Counted from the stretch's first letter, positions 1-5,826 are shown. The stretch: 5,830 nucleotides of DNA from Eubacteriales bacterium (GCA_030527765.1 JAUNAE010000244.1:1-5830), one strand, 5' to 3'. Translations and numbers: made by a program. The notes: generated from the letters alone by a model not told the origin.

Positions 1-53
1 TCCTGTGACAATCAACCATAGCTATATAAGGTCATGCTGGGATAGTGGCAACA

Positions 54-73
54 TTCTTATGTTCTTATGTTCT
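54..73. repeat. Short tandem repeat, 8-bp unit TTCTTATG
   Basis: TTCTTATG occurs twice back to back (54-61 and 62-69) and is followed by a partial third copy (TTCT). It lies just beyond the stop codon of the 91-residue minus-strand gene. No function is evident. It may be simple slippage in the intergenic region. Bases 1-80 otherwise hold no gene and no convincing terminator hairpin for the operon. Confidence 0.6.
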
Positions 74-80
74 CTCTGTT

Positions 81-356
81 TTATCTTCTGGAACGCAAAT
101 ACTCGTTGTACACCGCGTTGTTATACTCCAGTTCCTTCTTCTGCATAATGCGGTTTCGATCACTCAGGATCGCAAGCGCCTCATCCACAATCTCCTCCAT
201 GGGAAGTTTCTTGTAATGAGAAAGATATCCAATCATACGCTGCGCCGTGAAATCCGTATTCAGGTTCTTCGTGATCTCATCACAAAAAGGCTCCGGATAG
301 CCGCGCTGCAGGAGAAGGTTGTAAAGTTCTAAGCTTTTTGATGATTTTGGTTTCAT
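81..356 (-). CDS. Hypothetical protein, 91 residues, last gene of the operon
   Basis: I do not recognise this as a named family. It is a small soluble protein with no signal peptide or membrane segment. It appears largely helical and ends in a basic tail (YLRSRR). Notable segments are LYNLLLQRGYPEPFC (about residues 11-25) and MIGYLSHYKKLPMEEIVDEA (about 41-60), which read like a compact helical bundle with a charged second half (SDRNRIMQKKELEY). The ATG at 356-354 is preceded by AAAGGA at about six bases, a good ribosome binding site, so the start is well supported. It begins 38 bases after the Nudix gene stop on the same strand, which suggests the same transcript as the helicase and Nudix genes. 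A role as a partner or regulator of that module is inference only. Gene reality is likely because of start quality, operon position and codon-like composition. Confidence 0.75.
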   Translation of the reverse strand: MKPKSSKSLELYNLLLQRGYPEPFCDEITKNLNTDFTAQRMIGYLSHYKKLPMEEIVDEALAILSDRNRIMQKKELEYNNAVYNEYLRSRR

Positions 357-360
357 AAAA

Positions 361-366
361 ATCCTT
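361..366 (-). promoter_or_regulatory. Ribosome binding site of the 91-residue gene
   Basis: Read on the minus strand, AAAGGA lies about six bases before the ATG at 356. It fixes the start of the small gene. The 38-base gap to the Nudix stop also carries a run of six G (371-376 on the plus strand), but no promoter is apparent there, which fits co-transcription. Confidence 0.55.
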
Positions 367-394
367 TCGAGGGGGGTAAAAAATGCTCTTTCTG

Positions 395-805
395 TCAGAG
401 TATGTCTAGTTCCTTCTCAATTCTCTCGATCAGGTCCAAATCCGCCGGCAGCCAATCTACGGAACGCAGTTGCTCCTTTGTAAGCCATTTAGCAGCTTCA
501 TGTTCCTTCAGCACCAGATCCCCAGATACTACCTCTGCCCAGAAGCAGTCCATAGACAAATGAAATGTTGGATAGTCATACTCGATCGTATGGAGAAGTT
601 CACCCACACGAATATCCGTGTCAAGTTCCTCCCTAATTTCTCTCTCCAATGCCTGTTCCGGTGTCTCTCCCGGCTCAATCTTGCCGCCTGGGAACTCCCA
701 TCCACCTTTGAAATCACCGTATCCTCGCTGAGTAGCAAAGATAATCGGCTGGTTGTTGGCATTGACTGCTTTGATAATGGCTGCTACTACTCTTATTGTT
801 TTCAT
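395..805 (-). CDS. Nudix hydrolase (MutT-like (deoxy)nucleoside triphosphate pyrophosphohydrolase)
   Basis: Predicted 136-residue cytosolic Nudix enzyme that would hydrolyse a nucleoside triphosphate (oxidised dGTP or a pyrimidine NTP are typical for the family) to the monophosphate and pyrophosphate, using divalent metal. The Nudix box is clear: G41-x5-E47-x7-R55-E56-I57-x-E59-E60. The consensus Gly after the EE pair is Asp (D62), seen as EELDT. GGWEFPGGKIEPGET precedes and includes the box, and DWLPAD near residues 117-122 is typical of MutT-like proteins. Length is normal for the family. I chose ATG at 805, which has AGAGGA a few bases upstream and gives the usual MKTIRVVAAI start. An upstream in-frame ATG at 856 would add 17 charged residues and overlaps the helicase stop as TAATG, so coupled initiation there is possible. 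The gene is adjacent to and co-oriented with the DUF3427 helicase, so its substrate may be linked to that module; this is inference. Confidence 0.92.
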   Translation of the reverse strand: MKTIRVVAAIIKAVNANNQPIIFATQRGYGDFKGGWEFPGGKIEPGETPEQALEREIREELDTDIRVGELLHTIEYDYPTFHLSMDCFWAEVVSGDLVLKEHEAAKWLTKEQLRSVDWLPADLDLIERIEKELDIL

Positions 806-853
806 GTAGTCCTCTTTTCGATGTTTTTTCTGTTCACGTAACTCTTCCTGAAT

Positions 854-858
854 CATTA
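854..858 (-). promoter_or_regulatory. TAATG stop/start overlap between helicase and Nudix genes
   Basis: The helicase TAA (858-856) shares its final A with an ATG (856-854) in frame with the Nudix gene. Such overlaps are classic sites of translational coupling. The better Shine-Dalgarno belongs to the internal ATG at 805, so the overlap may either give a 153-residue form or simply hold ribosomes near the real start. Upstream of 856 only a weak GAACGGG-like sequence is visible. Confidence 0.5.
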
Positions 859-3078
859 CCCGTTCACGATATATTCATACAGATCTTCCCTTACCGGTTG
901 ATCCAACAGCCACTCAATCTCAACGGCTGTCTTGTCTGTATTAGGCATTACAAATTCTTTGGCATTTCCACTGGCGTGGATGTGTCCAAGATAATAGAAT
1001 TCCTTGGAAATCTTGTCGTCCTTATTTTTTCTCACAAACAGATGTACTTGAATTTTCCGTTCTTTTGCGCACAAAAAATTTTGTACATCCTCTGATTGCA
1101 AACTTCTTCCAGATTTTGAGATGGCTACCAACGTTCTGCTGCTGGTAAAATGATCCTCATACTTGATGGTGTCGCTGATATTCTCTGATTTATCATAATT
1201 AATAAATACAGGAAATGTCCTTGTTTTTTTATCGTACTTATAACCGCCAATATTTAACGGAACCTCATTGGATTCCCAATTCAATAAACGACAGACATCT
1301 TCATAGGTATATTTCTGATATAAAACAAGGTCTGTTTCTTTGTATCTATCAGAGTAATCTCTTGCATACCGATGGATTCCGAAGGCAACTATTTCTTGCA
1401 TCATACCATAGAAATCTTTATTCTCCAGCATTTTCGCGAAGGATCCTGAGATCTTATATTCCTGTTCTTCTGAAGCATCCTTCTCTATAAAAATGCACTC
1501 TGCATACGTTTTTCTTGCTGCACCTGCTGGAAATTGATTCGTAAGAATATTGATCATATTTTCTTCCTGATCCTCACTTACCTGAATCCCATATTCCGAT
1601 GACAATCCCTGCTTTAAGTTGGCAAAAAGATTAGCCTGATGTGTATAAGTCATCAAGCGTTTCAGCAGATACAGCTCCTGCACTCTTTTTCCACTTGCCA
1701 ATTTCTTCGAAACGTACTCAACAACCTTCTCCTCTTCCTCGGATAATCGAACCTTGTAGTCCTTCTCATATTTCACCAAAAACTTGTAGTAAGATCCCAA
1801 ATTGTTATTATCAAAGATACGGAGGACATCCATCTCTCCATACTCATCAAACTCCATCAAATTTGGAATCCTTCCCAGTTTATTCTTCAGATTTGTATAA
1901 TTCTCCCGAATCAGTTTAAGATCACTGAAGTTCGCGTTATCCACCGCAGCAAAAATTCTCTTTCTACTTATCTCATCAAAATGGATCGTGCTCGCACCAG
2001 GAATCACACGACCGCCTTCCATCAAATATCTGCGAATATTGTCCTTGTTGTAACTTCGATCTCCGGACAAAGCGATGGGAATCATGAAGTTATTCTTATA
2101 ATTACCGATAAAATCAAGAACAACCACATACTCTTTCTCACTTGCTTTTCGAAGTCCGCGCCCCAGCTGCTGGATGAAAACGATCGGAGACTGCGTTGGT
2201 CGAAGCATAATTACCTGATTTACCTCAACGATATCGGTTCCTTCTGAAAAGATATCCACCGTAATAATATAATCCAGGTAATCTTCTTCCCCAGACTGTA
2301 CATTCATGGTAAGTCGTTCAATGGCTGCTATTCTTACCTCTTCTGAATCCGCTCCACTGAGCGCAACTGTCCGCAAGCCTTTCTCATTCAGCTTGCGCGA
2401 TAGTTCTCTTGCCTCATCAATTCTACTGCAGAACATCAATCCCTTTACTCGCGTCCCAGAATAGCCAAAATAAGATGCCTGTTCTATAATCATTTGGACT
2501 CGCTCATCACTAGTCAGATATCTGAAATTCTCCAGCTTCTCCTCTGCAGTTTTCCCTTGATCGGCAATCACGGAAAGATCTGTGATTCCAAAATAATGGA
2601 AGGGGCATAACAAATTCTCTTCCATAGCCTGCTGCAGTCGAATCTCATAAGCAATATTGTGTTCAAATATCTCATAGATATTGCGTCCTTCTATATTGTC
2701 ATCCCGCTTATCCGGAGTTGCTGTCATTCCTAACGTGAATTCTGGAGAGAAGTAATCCATAATTCGCTTATAACTTCCGGCACTTGTATGATGTGCTTCG
2801 TCATAGATGCAAGCAGTGAAATAATTCTTTGGGAATCTCTTCAGATTTTCTTCCTTACTCAGAGTCTGGACTGTCGCAAAAACATAATCTGCCTCATAGT
2901 CATGATTTGCGCCGGAAACCAAGCCTGTCTTCACATGGCTTCCAAACACTTTCTCAAAGGATTCCTTCGCCTGCCTTGCAATCTGATTTCGATGTACCAA
3001 GAAAAGCACTCTTTGGTATCCAAGCTCACGCATTGCAAATGCAGAAGCATAAGTTTTTCCGGTTCCCGTGGATGTCAA
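856..3078 (-). CDS. DEAD/DEAH (SF2) helicase with DUF3427-type C-terminus, 5'-truncated
   Basis: ATP-dependent nucleic-acid helicase or translocase core of superfamily 2, 740 residues from a TTG at 3078. Visible motifs in order: Walker A TGTGKT (4-9), motif Ia region FLVHRNQIARQA (26-37), Walker B DEAH (93-96), motif III GMTATP (117-122), motif IV region VKGLMFCSR (211-219), motif V SEGTDI (278-283), and motif VI QQLGRGLRK (303-311) with the arginine finger. The C-terminal third, including TYEDVCRLLNW (591-601) and FYYLGHIHASG (695-704), resembles the DUF3427 region found at the end of such helicases. Full-length relatives usually carry several hundred more N-terminal residues, commonly with a PLD-like nuclease domain. 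Here the frame opens only four codons before the Walker A block, after a TAA at 3090-3088. The Q-motif region and the first strand of the RecA fold are therefore missing. The TTG has no good ribosome binding site; the next ATG (3033) would lose Walker A. It is probably a remnant, although the rest is intact. Confidence 0.88.
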   Translation of the reverse strand: MTSTGTGKTYASAFAMRELGYQRVLFLVHRNQIARQAKESFEKVFGSHVKTGLVSGANHDYEADYVFATVQTLSKEENLKRFPKNYFTACIYDEAHHTSAGSYKRIMDYFSPEFTLGMTATPDKRDDNIEGRNIYEIFEHNIAYEIRLQQAMEENLLCPFHYFGITDLSVIADQGKTAEEKLENFRYLTSDERVQMIIEQASYFGYSGTRVKGLMFCSRIDEARELSRKLNEKGLRTVALSGADSEEVRIAAIERLTMNVQSGEEDYLDYIITVDIFSEGTDIVEVNQVIMLRPTQSPIVFIQQLGRGLRKASEKEYVVVLDFIGNYKNNFMIPIALSGDRSYNKDNIRRYLMEGGRVIPGASTIHFDEISRKRIFAAVDNANFSDLKLIRENYTNLKNKLGRIPNLMEFDEYGEMDVLRIFDNNNLGSYYKFLVKYEKDYKVRLSEEEEKVVEYVSKKLASGKRVQELYLLKRLMTYTHQANLFANLKQGLSSEYGIQVSEDQEENMINILTNQFPAGAARKTYAECIFIEKDASEEQEYKISGSFAKMLENKDFYGMMQEIVAFGIHRYARDYSDRYKETDLVLYQKYTYEDVCRLLNWESNEVPLNIGGYKYDKKTRTFPVFINYDKSENISDTIKYEDHFTSSRTLVAISKSGRSLQSEDVQNFLCAKERKIQVHLFVRKNKDDKISKEFYYLGHIHASGNAKEFVMPNTDKTAVEIEWLLDQPVREDLYEYIVNG

Positions 3079-3123
3079 GGGATTGAATTATTTTTCTTTC
3101 TATCTATACTCTCGATGGAAAAG
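3079..3123 (-). other. Deletion or rearrangement junction upstream of the helicase remnant
   Basis: Between the TAG of the PLD-like remnant (3126-3124) and the first helicase-like codon lie about 45 bases that hold neither a promoter nor a strong Shine-Dalgarno. Helicase similarity starts abruptly with LTSTGTGKT. In another frame the same stretch reads IDRKKNNSIP directly before it, so a frameshift on a short remnant of upstream helicase sequence cannot be excluded. I prefer an old deletion that removed the 5' part of the helicase gene and brought the end of the preceding gene next to it. Confidence 0.45.
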
Positions 3124-3321
3124 CTATTTCTCATATATTAAACACTTTGTTTCCCCAGACTGATCCCAAATATCATTAATTGTATCTACTACCTCGTCTG
3201 GAGATTGTACAATCTGGATGATATGATGACTCGTTCCTAACGCATTCACAGATATTCCCAAAGACCAAACTCTCGGCTTATTAATTCCATATTTCAATAT
3301 CAAATATCTATCGTGAAATGA
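3124..3321 (-). pseudogene. 3' remnant of a PLD-like (HxR...GxSxN) protein gene, cut by IS66
   Basis: My own minus-strand reading gives 65 codons plus TAG, open right up to the IS66 end. It starts SFHDRYLILKYG, continues with PRVWSLGISVNALG (about residues 16-29), and ends CLIYEK. The spacing of His-x-Arg, then Gly-x-Ser-x-Asn, matches the second half of a phospholipase-D-type HKD motif with Arg in place of Lys. HDR[FY]...LGxSxNxLG endings of this sort occur at the C-terminus of PLD-like proteins, many encoded in accessory or defence loci (family knowledge, not checked here). The N-terminal part should lie beyond the far end of the IS66, outside this window. The gene reads in the same direction as the helicase and would have been upstream of it. 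It could be catalytic or a degenerate PLD-fold domain. Exact family unknown. Confidence 0.6.
3314..3321. other. Predicted 8-bp target duplication of the IS66 (left copy)
   Basis: IS66 elements typically duplicate 8 bp of target. The 8 bases immediately left of the GTAAGCG terminus are TGAAATGA. The matching right copy is outside the window, so this is a prediction from the boundary, not an observed duplication. Confidence 0.4.
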
Positions 3322-3345
3322 GTAAGCGTCAAATCATGCGCCTAG
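3322..3345 (+). repeat. IS66 left terminal inverted repeat
   Basis: GTAAGCGTCAAATCATGCGC marks the outer end. GTAAGCG is the recurrent IS66 tip. The inner limit of the repeat cannot be set without the right end. The partner copy is not in the window. Confidence 0.65.
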
Positions 3346-3368
3346 CTAACTAGCCATGTTTATGTCAT

Positions 3369-3407
3369 ACTCTAAAAAATGCCAAAAACTAGCGAGTTTT
3401 TTAGAGT
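3369..3407 (+). promoter_or_regulatory. Hairpin just upstream of tnpA ribosome binding site
   Basis: ACTCTAAAAAA (3369-3379) pairs perfectly with TTTTTTAGAGT (3397-3407), an 11-bp stem with a 17-base loop. An alternative, mutually exclusive hairpin uses AAAAACT (3384-3390) and AGTTTTT (3395-3401) around AGCG. The outer stem ends right at the GGAGGG ribosome binding site (3408-3413). In transcripts entering from outside the element this could hinder translation of tnpA, as hairpins do in several other insertion sequences; a terminator or attenuator role is also possible. The pairing is seen; the function is inferred. Confidence 0.5.
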
Positions 3408-3419
3408 GGAGGGTTAAAC

Positions 3420-3812
3420 ATGGATCCAACAACAATGGAAGTTCGGAAAGCCCAGTGGGCTCAGATTATCAACGCCTGTCAGGCAAGACCTGTCGGTACA
3501 ACTGTGAAGCAGTGGCTGTTAGATAATGAAATTCCCGAAAAAAGATACTACTATTGGCAACGCAAGTTGCGTGAAGACGCATATGAAATGCTTCAGGAAA
3601 AAAATGCATTACCTGCGGTTGCACAAAAAGAAGCTCCGGTTGAATTCGCTGAGATTCCATTCGCTCATCCTGATGAAGAATCCGTGAACTATCAGAAATC
3701 ATGTCCGCATCCAGTTACCGCAATTCAAATGCACAATGTTCAGATCCTATTTTCAAATGATCTGTCTCCGGAGTTGCTTCGATGCATTTTGCAGGAGGTT
3801 GGAAATGCTTGA
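3420..3812 (+). CDS. tnpA: IS66-family accessory protein TnpA
   Basis: 130-residue small protein encoded first in IS66 elements, needed with TnpB for efficient transposition but not the catalytic subunit. Residues about 10-55 (AQWAQIINACQARPVGTT, then VKQWLLDNEIPEKRYYYWQRKLR) look like a helix-turn-helix DNA-binding region of the type at the N-terminus of IS66 OrfA proteins. The YYYWQRKLRE segment is characteristic. The remainder is a less conserved linker, with a C-terminal VQILFSNDLSPELLRCILQEV segment typical of the family. The ATG is preceded by GGAGGG (3408-3413) at six bases. The stop overlaps the tnpB start by eight bases (ATGCTTGA). Length is normal and the gene appears intact. Confidence 0.88.
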   Translation: MDPTTMEVRKAQWAQIINACQARPVGTTVKQWLLDNEIPEKRYYYWQRKLREDAYEMLQEKNALPAVAQKEAPVEFAEIPFAHPDEESVNYQKSCPHPVTAIQMHNVQILFSNDLSPELLRCILQEVGNA

Positions 3813-4161
3813 AGATGTAGCAGGAATTCGCCGTGTTGTGCTTGCATGCGGTACCGTTGATCTACGAAAAGGCATCGACGGATTATCTATGATCATAGGC
3901 GATCAATACGGACAGAATCCTTTTGAAAAAGGTACTTTGTTTCTTTTTTGCGGACGACGATCTGATCGCCTGAAAGGATTGCTTTGGATGGGAACAGGAT
4001 TCCTACTATTGTATAAACGGTTTGAGGCTGGGAGCATGTCTTGGCCACGGACTACAAAGGAAGCTGCTGATCTTACGGAAGAACAATTCCACCAACTCAT
4101 GATAGGACTGAATCCATTAGATCCCAAGATCAAACAGGTGGATCCATCGTATCTGTATTAA
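3805..4161 (+). CDS. tnpB: IS66-family accessory protein TnpB (IS66 Orf2)
   Basis: 118-residue protein of the IS66 Orf2 family, a non-catalytic partner of the transposase. It is unrelated to the RNA-guided TnpB nuclease of IS200/IS605 elements. Family signatures are RVVLACGTVDLRKGIDGLS (residues 10-28), LFLFCGRRSDRLKGLLW (45-61), and the YKRFEAGSMSWP stretch after it. I place the start at ATG 3805, inside the end of tnpA, because AGGAGG (3793-3798) sits six bases upstream and the protein then begins at the usual point, MLEDVAGIRRV. A longer in-frame opening from 3736 would add residues that do not resemble the family and would lie inside tnpA. The overlap suggests translational coupling with tnpA. 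Intact and of normal length. Confidence 0.92.
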   Translation: MLEDVAGIRRVVLACGTVDLRKGIDGLSMIIGDQYGQNPFEKGTLFLFCGRRSDRLKGLLWMGTGFLLLYKRFEAGSMSWPRTTKEAADLTEEQFHQLMIGLNPLDPKIKQVDPSYLY

Positions 4162-4171
4162 TTCATTGTGC

Positions 4172-4200
4172 AAAACGGAGAAAAAAAACACTCTGTTTTT
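4172..4200 (+). terminator. Hairpin after tnpB, possible weak terminator or attenuator
   Basis: AAAACGGAG (4172-4180) can pair with CTCTGTTTT (4191-4199) with one G-U pair, starting 10 bases after the tnpB stop. The loop is A-rich and the T run is only five bases and partly in the stem, so termination strength is doubtful. It could reduce read-through from tnpAB into tnpC. Confidence 0.3.
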
Positions 4201-4428
4201 GAACATAAAAACTTGTCACTGGCAAATGCTTTTGGCTTATGTCTACGTCGATATAAGCGATGCTCGGCCGGTGTTGCAAGTGCTCTTGAACCTTGAAAAT
4301 TCTATATTTTCTTCTTTATGGCAACCACTGAGTGTCTTAAAACCAACGGCATTCTGACGAATCATGAAATGGTAGAAATTCGCATCTTCTCTGAAAATCT
4401 GGTACAATACAAGTATCAAGAAACAGGG

Positions 4429-4435
4429 AAGGAGG
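4429..4435 (+). promoter_or_regulatory. Ribosome binding site of tnpC
   Basis: AAGGAGG lies seven bases before the ATG at 4443, a near-perfect Shine-Dalgarno. It sets the tnpC start and indicates independent initiation rather than coupling to tnpB. Confidence 0.8.
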
Positions 4436-4442
4436 GCTCCAT

Positions 4443-5762
4443 ATGGACAGAAATCACTTACAGAAAGATCTGCAGCACTGTAGTCAGGAAGACCTGATTC
4501 AGATGATCTTTTCTATGCAGAATCAGATAGATTCTATGAGCAATGCGTTAAATATCCTTACAGAACAGTTGCGTGTTGCGAACAGTCATCGCTTTGGAAA
4601 GCAGACGGAAACTCTGAAATCTATCGATGGACAGCTCTCTTTCTTTGATGATGCAGAAGCACTTTATACTCCAGATGCTGAAGAACCTACCATTGAGGAA
4701 GTCCTTCCTGTCAAAACACGCAAACCCAAGAAAAAGGGACAGCGTGAACTGAACCTCTCTGCATTTCCAGAAGAGATCCAGCCAGTTCATGACGTATCTG
4801 AGGAAGAACTGGATGCTTTTTACGGAGAAGGAAACTGGCGTCAGATGCCTGCAGAAGTTTATAAACGTCTGCGTTATGAACCGGCATCCTGGACCGTTGA
4901 AGTACATACTGTAAATGTATATGTTGGAACCGACGGAGAACATCAGGATGAGTTTCTGCGTGGAGAACGTCCGAAGGATCTTCTTCGGAACAGTATCGTT
5001 ACGCCATCATTACTGTCAGCGATCTTAAATGTAAAGTATGTGAATTCTGCAACTCTCGACCGTATCGAAAAAGAATTCGAGCGAAACGGAGTAATGATCT
5101 CAAAGCAGACACAATCCGGTTGGATCATCAACTGCTCTGAGAAATATTTCACTGCATTTGTTGAGCGTTTGCGGCAGGAACTTCTAAAGCTTCCGGTAAC
5201 ACAATGCGATGAGACACCTACTCAGGTGCTTCGAGATGCAGCCTGTCCTAACAGCAAAAGTTATATGTGGGTGCATCGCTCAGGTGAATTCTACAAGGAT
5301 CGCCAGATAGTTGTGTATGAATACCAAAAAGGAAGAGATCATCACATTCCTTTGGAATTCTATGCGGACTATCATGGAATTCTATTAACTGATGGATTAC
5401 AGCAGTACCATCTGGTTGAGGAGAAGTTGCCGGGAGTACTCAACGCGAACTGCTGGACGCACGCCAGAAGACATTTCGCCGAAGCAGTAAAAGCTGCAGA
5501 TAAGACGAATGCCTCTGCGGTAAAGCAATCCATTGCATACCAGGCATTGGAGAAAATAGGAGCTATTTTCCATGAAGATGGGCAACTCAAAGATCTCTCC
5601 AGTGAAGAACGACTTCAAGGACGGAAAGAGAAAGTCTTACCGTTAGTTGAGGACTATTTTGCATGGGTAAAAATGACGATTGTAACTTCCAAGCTTTTGC
5701 CTGTTTATTCTGGTGAAAATGTACCGTCGTTCCGGAGGAACGGAAACCGCTGTTCCGGCTGA
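4443..5762 (+). pseudogene. tnpC: IS66-family transposase TnpC, C-terminally interrupted
   Basis: Catalytic DDE transposase of the IS66 element, open for 439 codons where relatives run to roughly 500 or more. An N-terminal leucine/isoleucine heptad-like region (about residues 18-50) is followed by RFGKQTE, a charged linker (KTRKPKKKGQRE), and the central catalytic domain. The first Asp is D256 in QCDETP, the second D317 in LLTDGLQQYH, and the CWTHARRHF block spans 337-345. IS66 similarity runs to EDYFAWVK (about 410). It then changes to MTIVTSKLLPVYSG and stops after about 30 residues that are rich in Arg, Gly and Ser. The expected downstream part with the catalytic Glu (IDNNxAERAIR-type block) is absent, so this product should be inactive. 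The zinc-finger-like region near residues 115-160 has no CxxC pair. The cause is most simply insertion of another element at about 5665-5690. Confidence 0.88.
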
Positions 5763-5794
5763 CGGAAACCGCCAGTCCGGAGCAGGGAACCGCC
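5729..5794 (+). repeat. Three imperfect 21-23-bp direct repeats (consensus GTTCCGG...CGGAAACCGC)
   Basis: Copy 1 is 5729-5751, copy 2 is 5752-5773 and copy 3 is 5774-5794, directly adjacent. All share TCCGG near the start and GGAAACCGC or GGGAACCGC at the end. Spacing changes by one base between copies. Close to an element end such arrays commonly bind the transposase. They lie partly within the terminal out-of-family codons of tnpC. Confidence 0.7.
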
Positions 5795-5826
5795 GGCATC
5801 ATGCCGACTAGTGCGAGTTTACTCGC
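5795..5826. repeat. Two small hairpins after the repeat array
   Basis: GGCAT/ATGCC (5795-5799 and 5801-5805, one-base loop) is followed by GCGAG-TTTA-CTCGC (5813-5826, 5-bp stem and 4-base loop). They could belong to the 5' leader of the nested element's transposase gene, which would start after the window. Function unknown. Confidence 0.45.

Larger units (their letters stand above)
4162..4442 (+). other. 281-base spacer between tnpB and tnpC
   Basis: This gap holds the hairpin above and no gene I can support well. Two short open stretches exist: codons 4166-4357 (63 residues, no ribosome binding site), and 4318-4497 (59 residues, beginning MATTECLKTNGILTNHEM), which runs 55 bases into tnpC in another frame. 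The second looks more protein-like but also lacks a Shine-Dalgarno. A TACAAT box at 4403-4408 with a poor TTCGCA 18 bases upstream could be a promoter for tnpC. Confidence 0.4.

Noticed and set aside
18..25. ATAGCTAT palindrome as operon terminator
   Set aside because: It is too short, AT-rich and without a following T run on the minus strand.
470..841. Open frame on the plus strand across the Nudix gene
   Set aside because: It is antisense to a clear Nudix coding region, has no ribosome binding site and a low-complexity F/C-rich product.
1641..2247. Plus-strand open frames opposite the helicase
   Set aside because: They are antisense to a motif-rich helicase frame and their products show no family features.
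3124..3321. PLD-like tail as the missing N-terminal PLD domain of the helicase itself
   Set aside because: It ends in its own TAG with a natural-looking C-terminus before the helicase, and the HDRY...GISVNALG form looks like a separate PLD-like protein's C-terminus; not fully excluded.
3736..3804. Longer N-terminus for TnpB from the ATG at 3736
   Set aside because: It would lie inside tnpA without a ribosome binding site, whereas ATG 3805 has AGGAGG at six bases and gives the family's usual start.
3805..4161. TnpB as an RNA-guided nuclease with an omega RNA nearby
   Set aside because: The name is shared only; this 118-residue protein has IS66 Orf2 signatures and no RuvC motifs.
4548..5152. 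Minus-strand open frames opposite tnpC
   Set aside because: The plus-strand frame carries recognised transposase motifs; the antisense products look random and lack start signals.
5729..5794. Direct repeats as a CRISPR array
   Set aside because: The copies are adjacent without spacers and imperfect, and they sit at a mobile-element end.
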